A stretch of DNA of 64,000 nt from JADKIH01 sp049363815 (GTDB lineage Bacteria; Bacteroidota; Bacteroidia; AKYH767-A; 2013-40CM-41-45): the NCBI GenBank assembly GCA_049363815.1, contig JBMQEM010000068.1:13953-77952 (forward strand), read 5' to 3'. A program made the position numbers and the translations under genes. Positions 32,946-40,835 of the stretch are shown piece by piece (position 1 is the stretch's first letter; the number at the start of each line of letters is the position of its first letter). The notes below the pieces were generated by a model that made no database searches, was not told the DNA's origin, and saw only the letters and a program-made list of their open reading frames with translations.

Positions 32946-34952
32946 CTATGAAATTTTCAAAAACCTAGCATTAAAAGCTACAATAATAGTACTCAAACTC
33001 ATCAAAACTGCACCTGCTGCCGGATTGAGCATTATTCCAAACATCCCTGCTGCCAATGGAATAGCAACTACATTATACCCTGTAGCCCAGATCAAATTTT
33101 GAACCATCTTCCTGTAAGTAGCTTTTCCAAAAAGAATAAGGTTTACTATGTCTTCCGGATTGCTGTTCACTAAAACGATTCCTGCTGTCTCCGCTGCAAT
33201 ATCGCTTCCACTACCTACCGCAATTCCAACGTCGGCTTGCGCTAAAGCCGGGGCATCATTAACTCCATCTCCTGCCATTGCAATGAATTCACCTTTTTGT
33301 TGCAGTTCTTTTATCTTATCAAGTTTTTGGTGAGGTAAAACCTCTGCAAAATAACCATCCATTTTTAATTGCCGGCTGACACTTTCAGCGACTTTATTAT
33401 TATCACCTGTTAAAAGGATCGATTTAATATTGGCATCATGTAATCTTTCAATTGCTTTACCTGATTCCGGACGGATTTCATCGGCAAGGGATATAAACCC
33501 ACTTACTTTATCACTTACTAATACATAAATAACCGTTTCATTAGGTTGAGCGTCTTTCAGTAACATTTCAGGATAATTTTTCTGAATAAATGCCGGACTG
33601 GAAACTAGAACTTTTGAGTTGTTTATAATTCCAGTGATACCTTGCCCTGTAATAGCTTTAAATTCAGAAACAGGAAGTGGGTTCAATTTTCTTTCATTTG
33701 CCTTTTTAACTATCCCTGTGGCAATAGGATGTTCAGAATTTTGTTCAAGTGAAAAAGCCATTTGAAGTATTAACTCATCATTGACAGAGGAATCAAATGA
33801 ACCATACCGGATCACATTGAAATTTCCATAAGTAAGTGTCCCCGTTTTATCAAAAATTACTGTGGTAACTTTTCTGGAGTTTTCAAATGCTGTTCTGTTT
33901 TTGATCAACAAACCATGCTTTGCAGACAAGGAGGTAGATTTTGCAACTACTAATGGCACAGCTAAGCCTAATGCATGAGGACAACAAATTACTATCACTG
34001 TAACCATTCTTTCCATTGCAAATGCCAATGACTCATTCGCAACTGACCACCAATAGAAGAATGTAGATATTCCAGCAACCAAAGCTACAATGGTTAAAAT
34101 TCTTGCCGCTTTGTCGGCAAGTAATTGTGTTTTTGATTTTGTCTTCTGAGCATCATTTACTAATTTAATTACACTTGCAAGGTAAGAGTCTTTTGAAGGA
34201 TGAGTGACAGAAATTTTTAAGGAACCATTTCCATTGATAGAACCTGCAATCACTTTTTGTCCCTTTTGCTTTTTCACGGGTACCGATTCACCTGTAAGCA
34301 TTGATTCGTTTATATAGCTTTCACCATCTGAAATAATTCCATCGGCTCCAATCTTTTCTCCGGGTTTGATTAGAATTAGGTCGCCGATATTTAACGAATC
34401 AACTTTAACTTCATGGGTTATATCACCCTTAATTAAATGTGCGCTTGACGGTAGTAATTGTACCAGCAGTTCCAATTCTCTTGAGGCCCCGGCAATAGAT
34501 TTCATTTCTATCCAATGTCCAAGTAACATAATAAGAATAAGTGTACATAGTTCCCAAAAGAAATCCATCCCTTGTAAACCAAATACAGTAGCAACACTAT
34601 AAGCATACGCGACAGTTATAGCAATCGCAATCAAGGTCATCATTCCAAAAGTTCTTTGCTTGAACTCATCAACAAGACCTTTCAGGAAAGGAAATCCTCC
34701 ATATACAAAAACCACAGAGGATAAAGAGAAGAGAACATAGATTGAACCTGAAAAAGAAAAATCAAAATCGAACCATTTTTGGATCATAGGCGAAAGCAAC
34801 ATAACCGGAATAGTCAGGAGTAGCGTTACATAAAACCTACGTTTAAAATCCTTGATCATCATTTTGTGATGGTCATGATTCATCATTCCCATCGGTGGAT
34901 TTGCATGATTCGAATGTTCCACGTTATTATGTCCTTGATGTTGATGTTCCAT
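32946..34952 (-). CDS. copB: CopB-type copper-exporting P1B ATPase
   Basis: A 668-residue P-type ATPase. The N-terminus (1-32) is His/Met-rich (H-Q-H-Q-G-H ... M-M-N-H-D-H-H-K-M-M), a metal-binding tail in place of an HMA domain. The transmembrane metal site is C324-P-H (I-C-C-P-H-A-L-G-L), the P1B-3/CopB mark, pointing to Cu(II) or Cu(I) and Ag rather than Zn. Catalytic motifs are complete: T-G-E-S in the actuator, D-K-T-G-T-L-T, H-P in 'S-E-H-P-I-A' and G-D-G-V-N-D-A-P. It exports copper from cytoplasm to periplasm, where the Cus parts encoded upstream can take it over. Confidence 0.9.
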   Translation of the reverse strand: MEHQHQGHNNVEHSNHANPPMGMMNHDHHKMMIKDFKRRFYVTLLLTIPVMLLSPMIQKWFDFDFSFSGSIYVLFSLSSVVFVYGGFPFLKGLVDEFKQRTFGMMTLIAIAITVAYAYSVATVFGLQGMDFFWELCTLILIMLLGHWIEMKSIAGASRELELLVQLLPSSAHLIKGDITHEVKVDSLNIGDLILIKPGEKIGADGIISDGESYINESMLTGESVPVKKQKGQKVIAGSINGNGSLKISVTHPSKDSYLASVIKLVNDAQKTKSKTQLLADKAARILTIVALVAGISTFFYWWSVANESLAFAMERMVTVIVICCPHALGLAVPLVVAKSTSLSAKHGLLIKNRTAFENSRKVTTVIFDKTGTLTYGNFNVIRYGSFDSSVNDELILQMAFSLEQNSEHPIATGIVKKANERKLNPLPVSEFKAITGQGITGIINNSKVLVSSPAFIQKNYPEMLLKDAQPNETVIYVLVSDKVSGFISLADEIRPESGKAIERLHDANIKSILLTGDNNKVAESVSRQLKMDGYFAEVLPHQKLDKIKELQQKGEFIAMAGDGVNDAPALAQADVGIAVGSGSDIAAETAGIVLVNSNPEDIVNLILFGKATYRKMVQNLIWATGYNVVAIPLAAGMFGIMLNPAAGAVLMSLSTIIVAFNARFLKIS

Positions 34953-35051
34953 ATAAGTATTTTACTTTTGAATATACGAGTTAATTTACTGTGCTAATGA
35001 GGTATAAATCTATGCTTAAATTAACCCCTTTAGCTACGATGATCAAATTGT

Positions 35052-35540
35052 TTATAGAATTCTTCCATCAATGCTTTTTTTAGTATCCTCTAGCATATTT
35101 TTCAAACACCAGTTACAATAGATTTTTGCAAAAAAGAAAGAAAGAACTTTATAGTACCATTGTTTTGGTGGCAAGTAGCTTATTGAAAGATTCGCGATAG
35201 TTGAATTTTCAAGTGGAGATAATTCAAACCACATTCGATACCATGACATTATAATAATTTTAGCATCACCGATTGTTTCCCATTCTTTAAGTTGAGGAGG
35301 CTGCCACTTTGTAACTTCTTCGGTGAAGTCGATAGGCATTCCAGCCATTTTTCCATACCAGCGATATCTTGCTCCAAATCCAATTGAATTATTTGATAGT
35401 TGGACTAACTTTAATTTGCTTCCCATCATCATCATAGAACTTTCACTCATGTGCATACCGGTTTTTGAAAAATCATCCATCTGCCGAAAAACAATTTCAG
35501 GTGTGGATTTTATGAGAACACTTTTGGACTTTGTCTTCAT
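35052..35540 (-). CDS. SRPBCC-fold (START-like) protein
   Basis: A 162-residue protein when started at the ATG at 35540 (M-K-T-K-S-K-S-V-L-I); an upstream in-frame start at 35582 adds 14 residues. The pattern 'V-L-I-K-S-T-P-E-I-V-F-R-Q-M-D-D-F', a central 'G-F-G-A-R-Y-R-W' strand and a long C-terminal helix fit the SRPBCC/polyketide-cyclase hydrophobic-pocket fold. A Met-rich stretch (M-H-M-S-E-S-S-M-M-M-M) is odd for this family and could bind copper, given its place between the split CusA N-half and the CopB ATPase. Function unknown. Confidence 0.7.
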   Translation of the reverse strand: MKTKSKSVLIKSTPEIVFRQMDDFSKTGMHMSESSMMMMGSKLKLVQLSNNSIGFGARYRWYGKMAGMPIDFTEEVTKWQPPQLKEWETIGDAKIIIMSWYRMWFELSPLENSTIANLSISYLPPKQWYYKVLSFFFAKIYCNWCLKNMLEDTKKSIDGRIL

Positions 35541-35601
35541 AATTATCGGTTTTTCTATATGAAACAACTCTTTCTCTTGCATGAAACTTCGTGCATATGA
35601 T

Positions 35602-36870
35602 TTATTCTTTCATTTGTGCTTCACTTAAGTGCCTGTAGGCATTTTCCACCATTACAATTCCATCATCCACTATAACACCAATTGCTAATGCAATTCCTGT
35701 AAGTGACATAATGTTGGAAGAAAACCCTAAAAGATTTAAGAGAATAAAACTTGATGCAACAGAAACAGGAATTTGAATGAGAATTATAATTGCGCTTCGC
35801 CAATGGAAAAGAAAAATTAAAATGACTATAGTAACACTAATAAACACTTCAACAAGTGTTCCCTTTACTGAACTAATAGCTTCTTCAATTAATCCACTTC
35901 TGTCATAATTAATTTTAAATTTCACGCCTTCAGGTAAACCTTTTTGCAATTCAGCCATTTTAGCCTTTACGTTTTTTATAACTTCATCAGCATTTTCTCC
36001 GTATCGCATTACTACAATTCCACCGACTTTTTCGCCTTCTCCGTTCTCGTCAAAAATTCCGTATCGGATGTCGCCACCCATCTGCACCGACCCTACATCT
36101 TTAATTCTTATGGGAACATTATTGGAAGTGCTAAGTGAAATATTTTCAATTTCACCGATTGATTTAATGTAACCTAAACCTCGGACGATATATGACTTAT
36201 CGCTCATTTCAAATTTTCGTCCTCCAACATCATTGTTGTTTGATTTCACCGCTTGCAAAACGTCCATCATTGAAAGATTAAAGAAGTTCAGTTTCACAGG
36301 GTCAATAATTACTTGATACTGTTTTTGAAAACCTCCGAAGGAGGCAACTTCACTTACTCCGGGAACTGTTTGTAAGGAAAACTTGATATACCAATCCTGC
36401 AAAGCACGTTGTTCGCCAAGATCATATCCTTTGGCATCTAAGGAATACCAAAAGATATGGCCAACGCCAGTTCCATCAGGGCCGAGTGTTGGTGAAATTC
36501 CTTCTGGTAAAAGTTTCTGTGCAAAATTTAGCCGCTCTGCTACCCTTGTTCTCGCCCAATAAATGTCAACATTATCCTCAAACACCAGATATACGAAACT
36601 CATTCCGAACATTGATGAGCCTCGGATGTTTTTAAGTTTCGCAATGCCTTGCAAATTTGAAACGAGTGGATATGTAATTTGGTCCTCAATTACCTGCGGG
36701 CTTCTCCCCATCCATTCAGTAAAAACAATTACCTGATTTTCGGATAAGTCAGGTATTGCATCTACGGGGTTGTGCTGCACTTCGTAAAGTCCCCAACCTA
36801 ACATGCCTGCAGCAATAAGTAATACAACAAAGCGATTGCGCAATGAGATTGATATGAGACGTTCAACCAT
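35602..36870 (-). CDS. cusA: N-terminal half of a split CusA-type heavy-metal RND pump
   Basis: 422 residues that align with the first 40% of a CusA-type pump of about 1050 residues. It begins M-V-E-R-L-I-S-I-S-L-R-N-R-F as full-length pumps do, includes TM1, the first periplasmic loop with 'V-D-A-I-P-D-L-S-E-N-Q' and the TM2-TM4 block, and stops after 'V-I-V-D-D-G-I-V-M-V-E-N-A-Y-R-H-L', the proton-relay helix, with the tail S-E-A-Q-M-K-E. The rest of the pump is encoded by the gene at 40825-42720. HMBD lipoprotein and CusB genes precede it. Whether the two pieces assemble into a working pump is unknown; the lack of internal stops favours it. Confidence 0.88.
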   Translation of the reverse strand: MVERLISISLRNRFVVLLIAAGMLGWGLYEVQHNPVDAIPDLSENQVIVFTEWMGRSPQVIEDQITYPLVSNLQGIAKLKNIRGSSMFGMSFVYLVFEDNVDIYWARTRVAERLNFAQKLLPEGISPTLGPDGTGVGHIFWYSLDAKGYDLGEQRALQDWYIKFSLQTVPGVSEVASFGGFQKQYQVIIDPVKLNFFNLSMMDVLQAVKSNNNDVGGRKFEMSDKSYIVRGLGYIKSIGEIENISLSTSNNVPIRIKDVGSVQMGGDIRYGIFDENGEGEKVGGIVVMRYGENADEVIKNVKAKMAELQKGLPEGVKFKINYDRSGLIEEAISSVKGTLVEVFISVTIVILIFLFHWRSAIIILIQIPVSVASSFILLNLLGFSSNIMSLTGIALAIGVIVDDGIVMVENAYRHLSEAQMKE

Positions 36871-36881
36871 TGTTGTTTGAA

Positions 36882-37151
36882 TTAGTGTTTTTTCATTTCA
36901 GATAATTCCATTCCACACTTTGGGCAATCTCCCGGTTTATCGGATAGTACTTCTAGGTCCATCACACATTGGTAGAATGCTTCTCCATTTTGCAACACCG
37001 TTGTGTCAATGTTGAAGTTTTGTGATGTGTTTTGACCTTGATTTGTTGTGGAATCGGGCAAGGTTCCTTTTTCACTTTTGTTTGATGAACTATTGCAGGC
37101 GCCTAGTACTATTATACTACCTAATGCCAATAAAAGAATTGCTTTTTTCAT
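36882..37151 (-). CDS. Heavy-metal-binding-domain lipoprotein (HMBD)
   Basis: An 89-residue lipoprotein: signal sequence M-K-K-A-I-L-L-L-A with lipobox V-L-G-A-C. The C-terminal HMBD reads F-Y-Q-C-V-M-D-L-E-V and P-G-D-C-P-K-C-G-M-E-L, where paired Cys and Met bind Cu(I)/Ag(I). It would act in the periplasm, passing metal to CusB or the pump. It starts 22 bp after the CusB-like gene and ends 11 bp before the CusA N-half. A paralogue lies at 42835-43053, also directly ahead of a CusA half. Confidence 0.85.
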   Translation of the reverse strand: MKKAILLLALGSIIVLGACNSSSNKSEKGTLPDSTTNQGQNTSQNFNIDTTVLQNGEAFYQCVMDLEVLSDKPGDCPKCGMELSEMKKH

Positions 37152-37173
37152 TTATACTATTTATTTAGAGAGT

Positions 37174-38394
37174 TTACATTTTCATTCCCGGCATTTCTTG
37201 ATGGCCTTCCATAGGGTTCGCTCCTTTTTTAAAAATATATTCACTGTTCAATAAGTATGCACCCTTCACAACAACAACATCACCTTCTTTCAGTCCATCA
37301 ATTATTTCAATTTGGCTACTGTTCTGCATACCTACTGTTACCATTTTATTTTCAAACACTCCATCAGGGTTTCTCACCCACACATTTGCTCCTTTACTAT
37401 CCTGAACAATTGCATCTATAGGAAGCGCATAAGATTTTTTCTTTTCTGTTTGTAAGCTTATATTAGCTAACATTCCGGGCTTTATTTGTCTTGATGAATT
37501 AGTTAACTGAAATCTTGCTAAAACATACCGTTGTGGTGCTTGCACTTGTGGATCAATAAAAACTACTTTCCCCGAAAACAATTCTTGAGTTACAGCAGGA
37601 ATAGAAAAAGTAGCTTCTGTTCGAATTTTTATATAAGTTAAATAGGGGAGATAGACTTGGGCTTCTACCCAAAGTGCGTTTATTGAAGCGAGTCGGAAAA
37701 GAGTAGCGCCTGCTGAGACGTAATTCCCTTCATTAACAGATATTTCGGTCACAAAACCCTCCGTTATCGCAAACACCGGAATAGTTTGTAGAATTTGCCT
37801 GGAGGTAGTAAGTTGATTGATTTGCAATTCGCTCATTCCAAACAACAGCAACTTATTTTTAGTGCTTTTGATAAAATCACCAGTTGAAAATGATTTTTGT
37901 AGTGCTAGCAAATATTCTTCTTGCGCTAAGTTTAAATCTTCACTGTAGATTTCATAAAGCATCTGCCCTCTACTAATGTATTCTCCAATGTTTCTTACGG
38001 CTAACTTTTCAATTCTTCCTTGGACTCTTGCACTGATAGCATCTGAAAGATTTTGGTCCACTGTAACTTTTCCTGTAAGGGTAATTTCTTTAGCCAACTC
38101 ATGAACACGAAGTGTGTCATATGTAATGTTACCCAATTTGATTTGTTGGGAACTTAGTTTTATTTGTCCCGTTTTGAGATTATTCCTTTTTACCTTAATC
38201 AGTTTCATGTGGCAAATTGGACAGTTGCCGGCTTTATTTTCTATCACTTGCGGATCCATTGAGCATGTGAAATACTCATCTGATCCCGCCATCTCGGCAT
38301 GATTATTATTTTTTTTGCATGAAATTAGCAACAGAATAGATGCTAAAAAAAGCATCATGACTTGGATTGTGATATTTATTTTACTTCTGTACAT
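37174..38394 (-). CDS. cusB: CusB-type periplasmic adaptor with N-terminal HMBD
   Basis: A 406-residue membrane-fusion protein. The signal is a lipobox-like L-L-I-S-C-K-K; residues 40-70 are an HMBD (Y-F-T-C-S-M-D-P-Q-V ... N-C-P-I-C-H-M-K-L), which in CusB homologues hands metal to the pump; then the barrel-sandwich and hairpin parts ('V-D-Q-N-L-S-D-A-I-S-A-R-V-Q-G-R', 'A-Q-E-E-Y-L-L-A-L-Q') and the membrane-proximal end. Its start overlaps the end of the preceding adaptor gene by 14 bp. It should link the inner-membrane pump and outer-membrane channel for Cu/Ag efflux. Confidence 0.9.
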   Translation of the reverse strand: MYRSKINITIQVMMLFLASILLLISCKKNNNHAEMAGSDEYFTCSMDPQVIENKAGNCPICHMKLIKVKRNNLKTGQIKLSSQQIKLGNITYDTLRVHELAKEITLTGKVTVDQNLSDAISARVQGRIEKLAVRNIGEYISRGQMLYEIYSEDLNLAQEEYLLALQKSFSTGDFIKSTKNKLLLFGMSELQINQLTTSRQILQTIPVFAITEGFVTEISVNEGNYVSAGATLFRLASINALWVEAQVYLPYLTYIKIRTEATFSIPAVTQELFSGKVVFIDPQVQAPQRYVLARFQLTNSSRQIKPGMLANISLQTEKKKSYALPIDAIVQDSKGANVWVRNPDGVFENKMVTVGMQNSSQIEIIDGLKEGDVVVVKGAYLLNSEYIFKKGANPMEGHQEMPGMKM

Positions 38395-39634
38395 TATTTT
38401 CGGTTTGAATAAAGCTTTCGCTGTCTACCATGAATTGTGCATTGGCAGCAACCATTTCATTTTCTTTTAATCCGGATTTTATTTGAACCAATGAATCTGT
38501 GAAAGCTCCCGTTTGTATTACTTTGGTAACAAAACGGTTTTCTGATTTTACAAATACGATTTGATTATATCCTAAGTTAACAATTGCATTTCGTGGCAAC
38601 CATATTCCCTTAATTTCCGATGAAGTAATATTAGCAGAAACCAGCGTACCTATTTTAATTTGTAGGTCTTGGGAATTCTTCAAATACACTCTAGCTTTAA
38701 TTGCAGAATAATTTTGACCTGCAACAGGTTCAATGTAACTGATGGTAGAATAAATAACATTGGTAGGATCGGCTTCATTTGTGAGGGAAACTTTGTCCCC
38801 TATATTGATTAGTGCAGCATCTTGCGGAAATATATCCAACACTGCCCAAACCTGACTTATGTTGTAAACCGAAAAAAATGCCTGACCACTTTGCAAATAC
38901 ATTCCTTCCTTAATTGAAAGTGCGGAGGTTCTTGAGGACGAAAGATTCTCAACTTGCATTTGTGTCTGCGATTCACTTGTTGTATTCATTCCTGAACTCA
39001 TTCCATTCGCCTTAGAAGATGCAACAGAAGTAACTCCACTACTGATTCCTAAGTCATGAATGTGTCCAGTATATGGACTGTATATTGGTAATGGATTTAT
39101 CAGTTGTTTCGTGGTTTCAATTTGTTTAAGTTGTTCATTGTTTAATCCTAGCAATTGTAATTTAGTTTTAGATGAATTGATGAGCGGAAAGTCCTTTATA
39201 GAACTGTTCAAAAGATAAATTAGATTTTGTTGTTCAGTCAAAATTTCCGGACTGTAGATATCCATGATTCGCTGACCTTTAAAAACATTTTCAAAATTGA
39301 AGCGCACATACAATTTTTCAATTCGCCCACTGAACCGTGCGCTGATATTGTTGAGTGAGCGAGGATCGTAAACAATTACGCCTATTGCATTTAATCGGGG
39401 CGTAATCGCTTGTTGCATAGGTAAAATTGTTTTTACTTCACTAAACACAGTTTGATTAGTCGGTTGCTCTAAGCCTTCCAACTCACTGGTCTTGTTTGTC
39501 TGAATGTGTTTGTGTTCATCTCTACTAGTGCAAGACGAGATGAAAAACAGAATTGCAATCCCGATAAACACCGAGAAAGCAACGATCCCATTGCCTCTTG
39601 CCATGCCCTTATCGAATTTCCAATTCTTTTTCAT
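38381..39634 (-). CDS. Second RND periplasmic adaptor subunit
   Basis: A 417-residue adaptor with an N-terminal hydrophobic segment and lipobox-like 'F-F-I-S-S-C-T-S', then 'G-V-I-V-Y-D-P-R-S-L-N-N-I-S-A-R-F-S-G-R' (lipoyl part), an alpha-hairpin and beta-barrel ('V-W-A-V-L-D-I-F-P-Q-D-A'). A Met/Ser-rich insert (S-K-A-N-G-M-S-S-G-M-N) sits in the middle. Unlike the next adaptor it lacks the HMBD. It overlaps the outer-membrane-factor gene (26 bp) and CusB (14 bp), so two adaptors are made from one operon, perhaps as a heteromeric ring. Confidence 0.85.
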   Translation of the reverse strand: MKKNWKFDKGMARGNGIVAFSVFIGIAILFFISSCTSRDEHKHIQTNKTSELEGLEQPTNQTVFSEVKTILPMQQAITPRLNAIGVIVYDPRSLNNISARFSGRIEKLYVRFNFENVFKGQRIMDIYSPEILTEQQNLIYLLNSSIKDFPLINSSKTKLQLLGLNNEQLKQIETTKQLINPLPIYSPYTGHIHDLGISSGVTSVASSKANGMSSGMNTTSESQTQMQVENLSSSRTSALSIKEGMYLQSGQAFFSVYNISQVWAVLDIFPQDAALINIGDKVSLTNEADPTNVIYSTISYIEPVAGQNYSAIKARVYLKNSQDLQIKIGTLVSANITSSEIKGIWLPRNAIVNLGYNQIVFVKSENRFVTKVIQTGAFTDSLVQIKSGLKENEMVAANAQFMVDSESFIQTENNVQK

Positions 39635-40835
39635 ATTCTACTTGTAATTTAAAAAGTGCATTCAATTGATCTAATTCATTCATTTTTGCCATTCGATGCA
39701 TCTTCAACGCATCAAGTACGACAAAAAGATCCTCTGTATTTTGCTCATAGGCAAGCATTGAAGTTTCATAACTCTTGAAATAGGTTGGAATTATCAAATT
39801 AGTATAATTAGTCAGTTGCTGCTTTGAATATTTTATTTGTGTCTGCAATGAGGCTATTTTACCTGCTGTTTCATTAACAAGAGATTGTTTTTGATAACTT
39901 ATAGCATTGAGGGTGTTGTTCAACCCTTTAATATTTGATTTGTATTCTTTGGTTGCCCACGGGGCAATTGGAATTGTCATCATTCCCATTGCTGAATACT
40001 GATTGGGCATCATACCCAGTGATTGCATGTGACTTAGTGAAATTCCGAAGTCAGGCAAGCGTTTTGATTTTTCGTATTGCTGTTGGAATTTAAGTAAGCC
40101 AATATTTGCATCAAATTGTTTGATATCACTGCGTGATGTTGTAATAAGGAAAGTGTCAATTAACTGCAATTCATAATCGTATGATTTGAATGAGGTATCA
40201 ACATCAAACTCATATGACTTGTCAATATTCATGAGCGTGTTAAGTTCAATATTTTTCATTTTCATATCGCCAACCAGCATTGCTTCCATATTGCGCAATT
40301 CAAATAAGTCTGCTTGAGATTTGTAAATGTTATTGAGTTTTTCTTTGTTAAAGGTGTAACGATTTTGTGCAACCTGAACGATATAATTCAAAAGGGAATC
40401 GGTTTGCATTAATACATAGTATTTCTTTTGCAGTACTATCCATTCGTAATAATTCATTTTAGCCATTGCGAACATTTCATTCTTCTTTGCAGCTTTTCCT
40501 TGTTGTTCAATTGAAGCCATGCCCTGCATAAATTGATAATTCGCTTTTTGTTTTGTGGGATTCGGAATCATTTGTTCTCCTGTTATCATCCACATTCCAT
40601 CGCTAAAGCTTTTGTAGGGAGCTTGCCACGGTCCTGTAGAAATAGTGGGAGGCATCCAACTTTTGGCCATCTCCGAATAATTATTCGCAGCATTTATTTG
40701 CTCATCATACATTTTGAGCATTGGGTTATTATTTTCTATCCTACTCAAAACTGAGTCAATTGTCAACACTTGTCCGAATGTTTGAATTACACAAAGACAA
40801 AAAATAAATAGCAATATTATTTTATTATTCTTCAT
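39609..40835 (-). CDS. cusC: Outer-membrane factor of the Cus system (TolC/CusC family)
   Basis: A 408-residue protein with a signal peptide (I-I-L-L-F-I-F-C-L-C-V-I-Q-T-F-G-Q) and two TolC-type halves rich in long helices. Typical phrases are 'L-T-I-D-S-V-L-S-R-I-E-N-N-N-P-M-L' at the start and 'N-T-L-N-A-I-S-Y-Q-K-Q-S-L-V-N-E' in the second half. Met-rich 'M-A-K-M' and 'M-G-M-M-T-I-P-I' stretches recall Cu-exporting members. It forms the outer-membrane channel for the pump. Its start overlaps the end of the CusA C-half by 11 bp. Confidence 0.85.
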   Translation of the reverse strand: MKNNKIILLFIFCLCVIQTFGQVLTIDSVLSRIENNNPMLKMYDEQINAANNYSEMAKSWMPPTISTGPWQAPYKSFSDGMWMITGEQMIPNPTKQKANYQFMQGMASIEQQGKAAKKNEMFAMAKMNYYEWIVLQKKYYVLMQTDSLLNYIVQVAQNRYTFNKEKLNNIYKSQADLFELRNMEAMLVGDMKMKNIELNTLMNIDKSYEFDVDTSFKSYDYELQLIDTFLITTSRSDIKQFDANIGLLKFQQQYEKSKRLPDFGISLSHMQSLGMMPNQYSAMGMMTIPIAPWATKEYKSNIKGLNNTLNAISYQKQSLVNETAGKIASLQTQIKYSKQQLTNYTNLIIPTYFKSYETSMLAYEQNTEDLFVVLDALKMHRMAKMNELDQLNALFKLQVEYEKELEIR

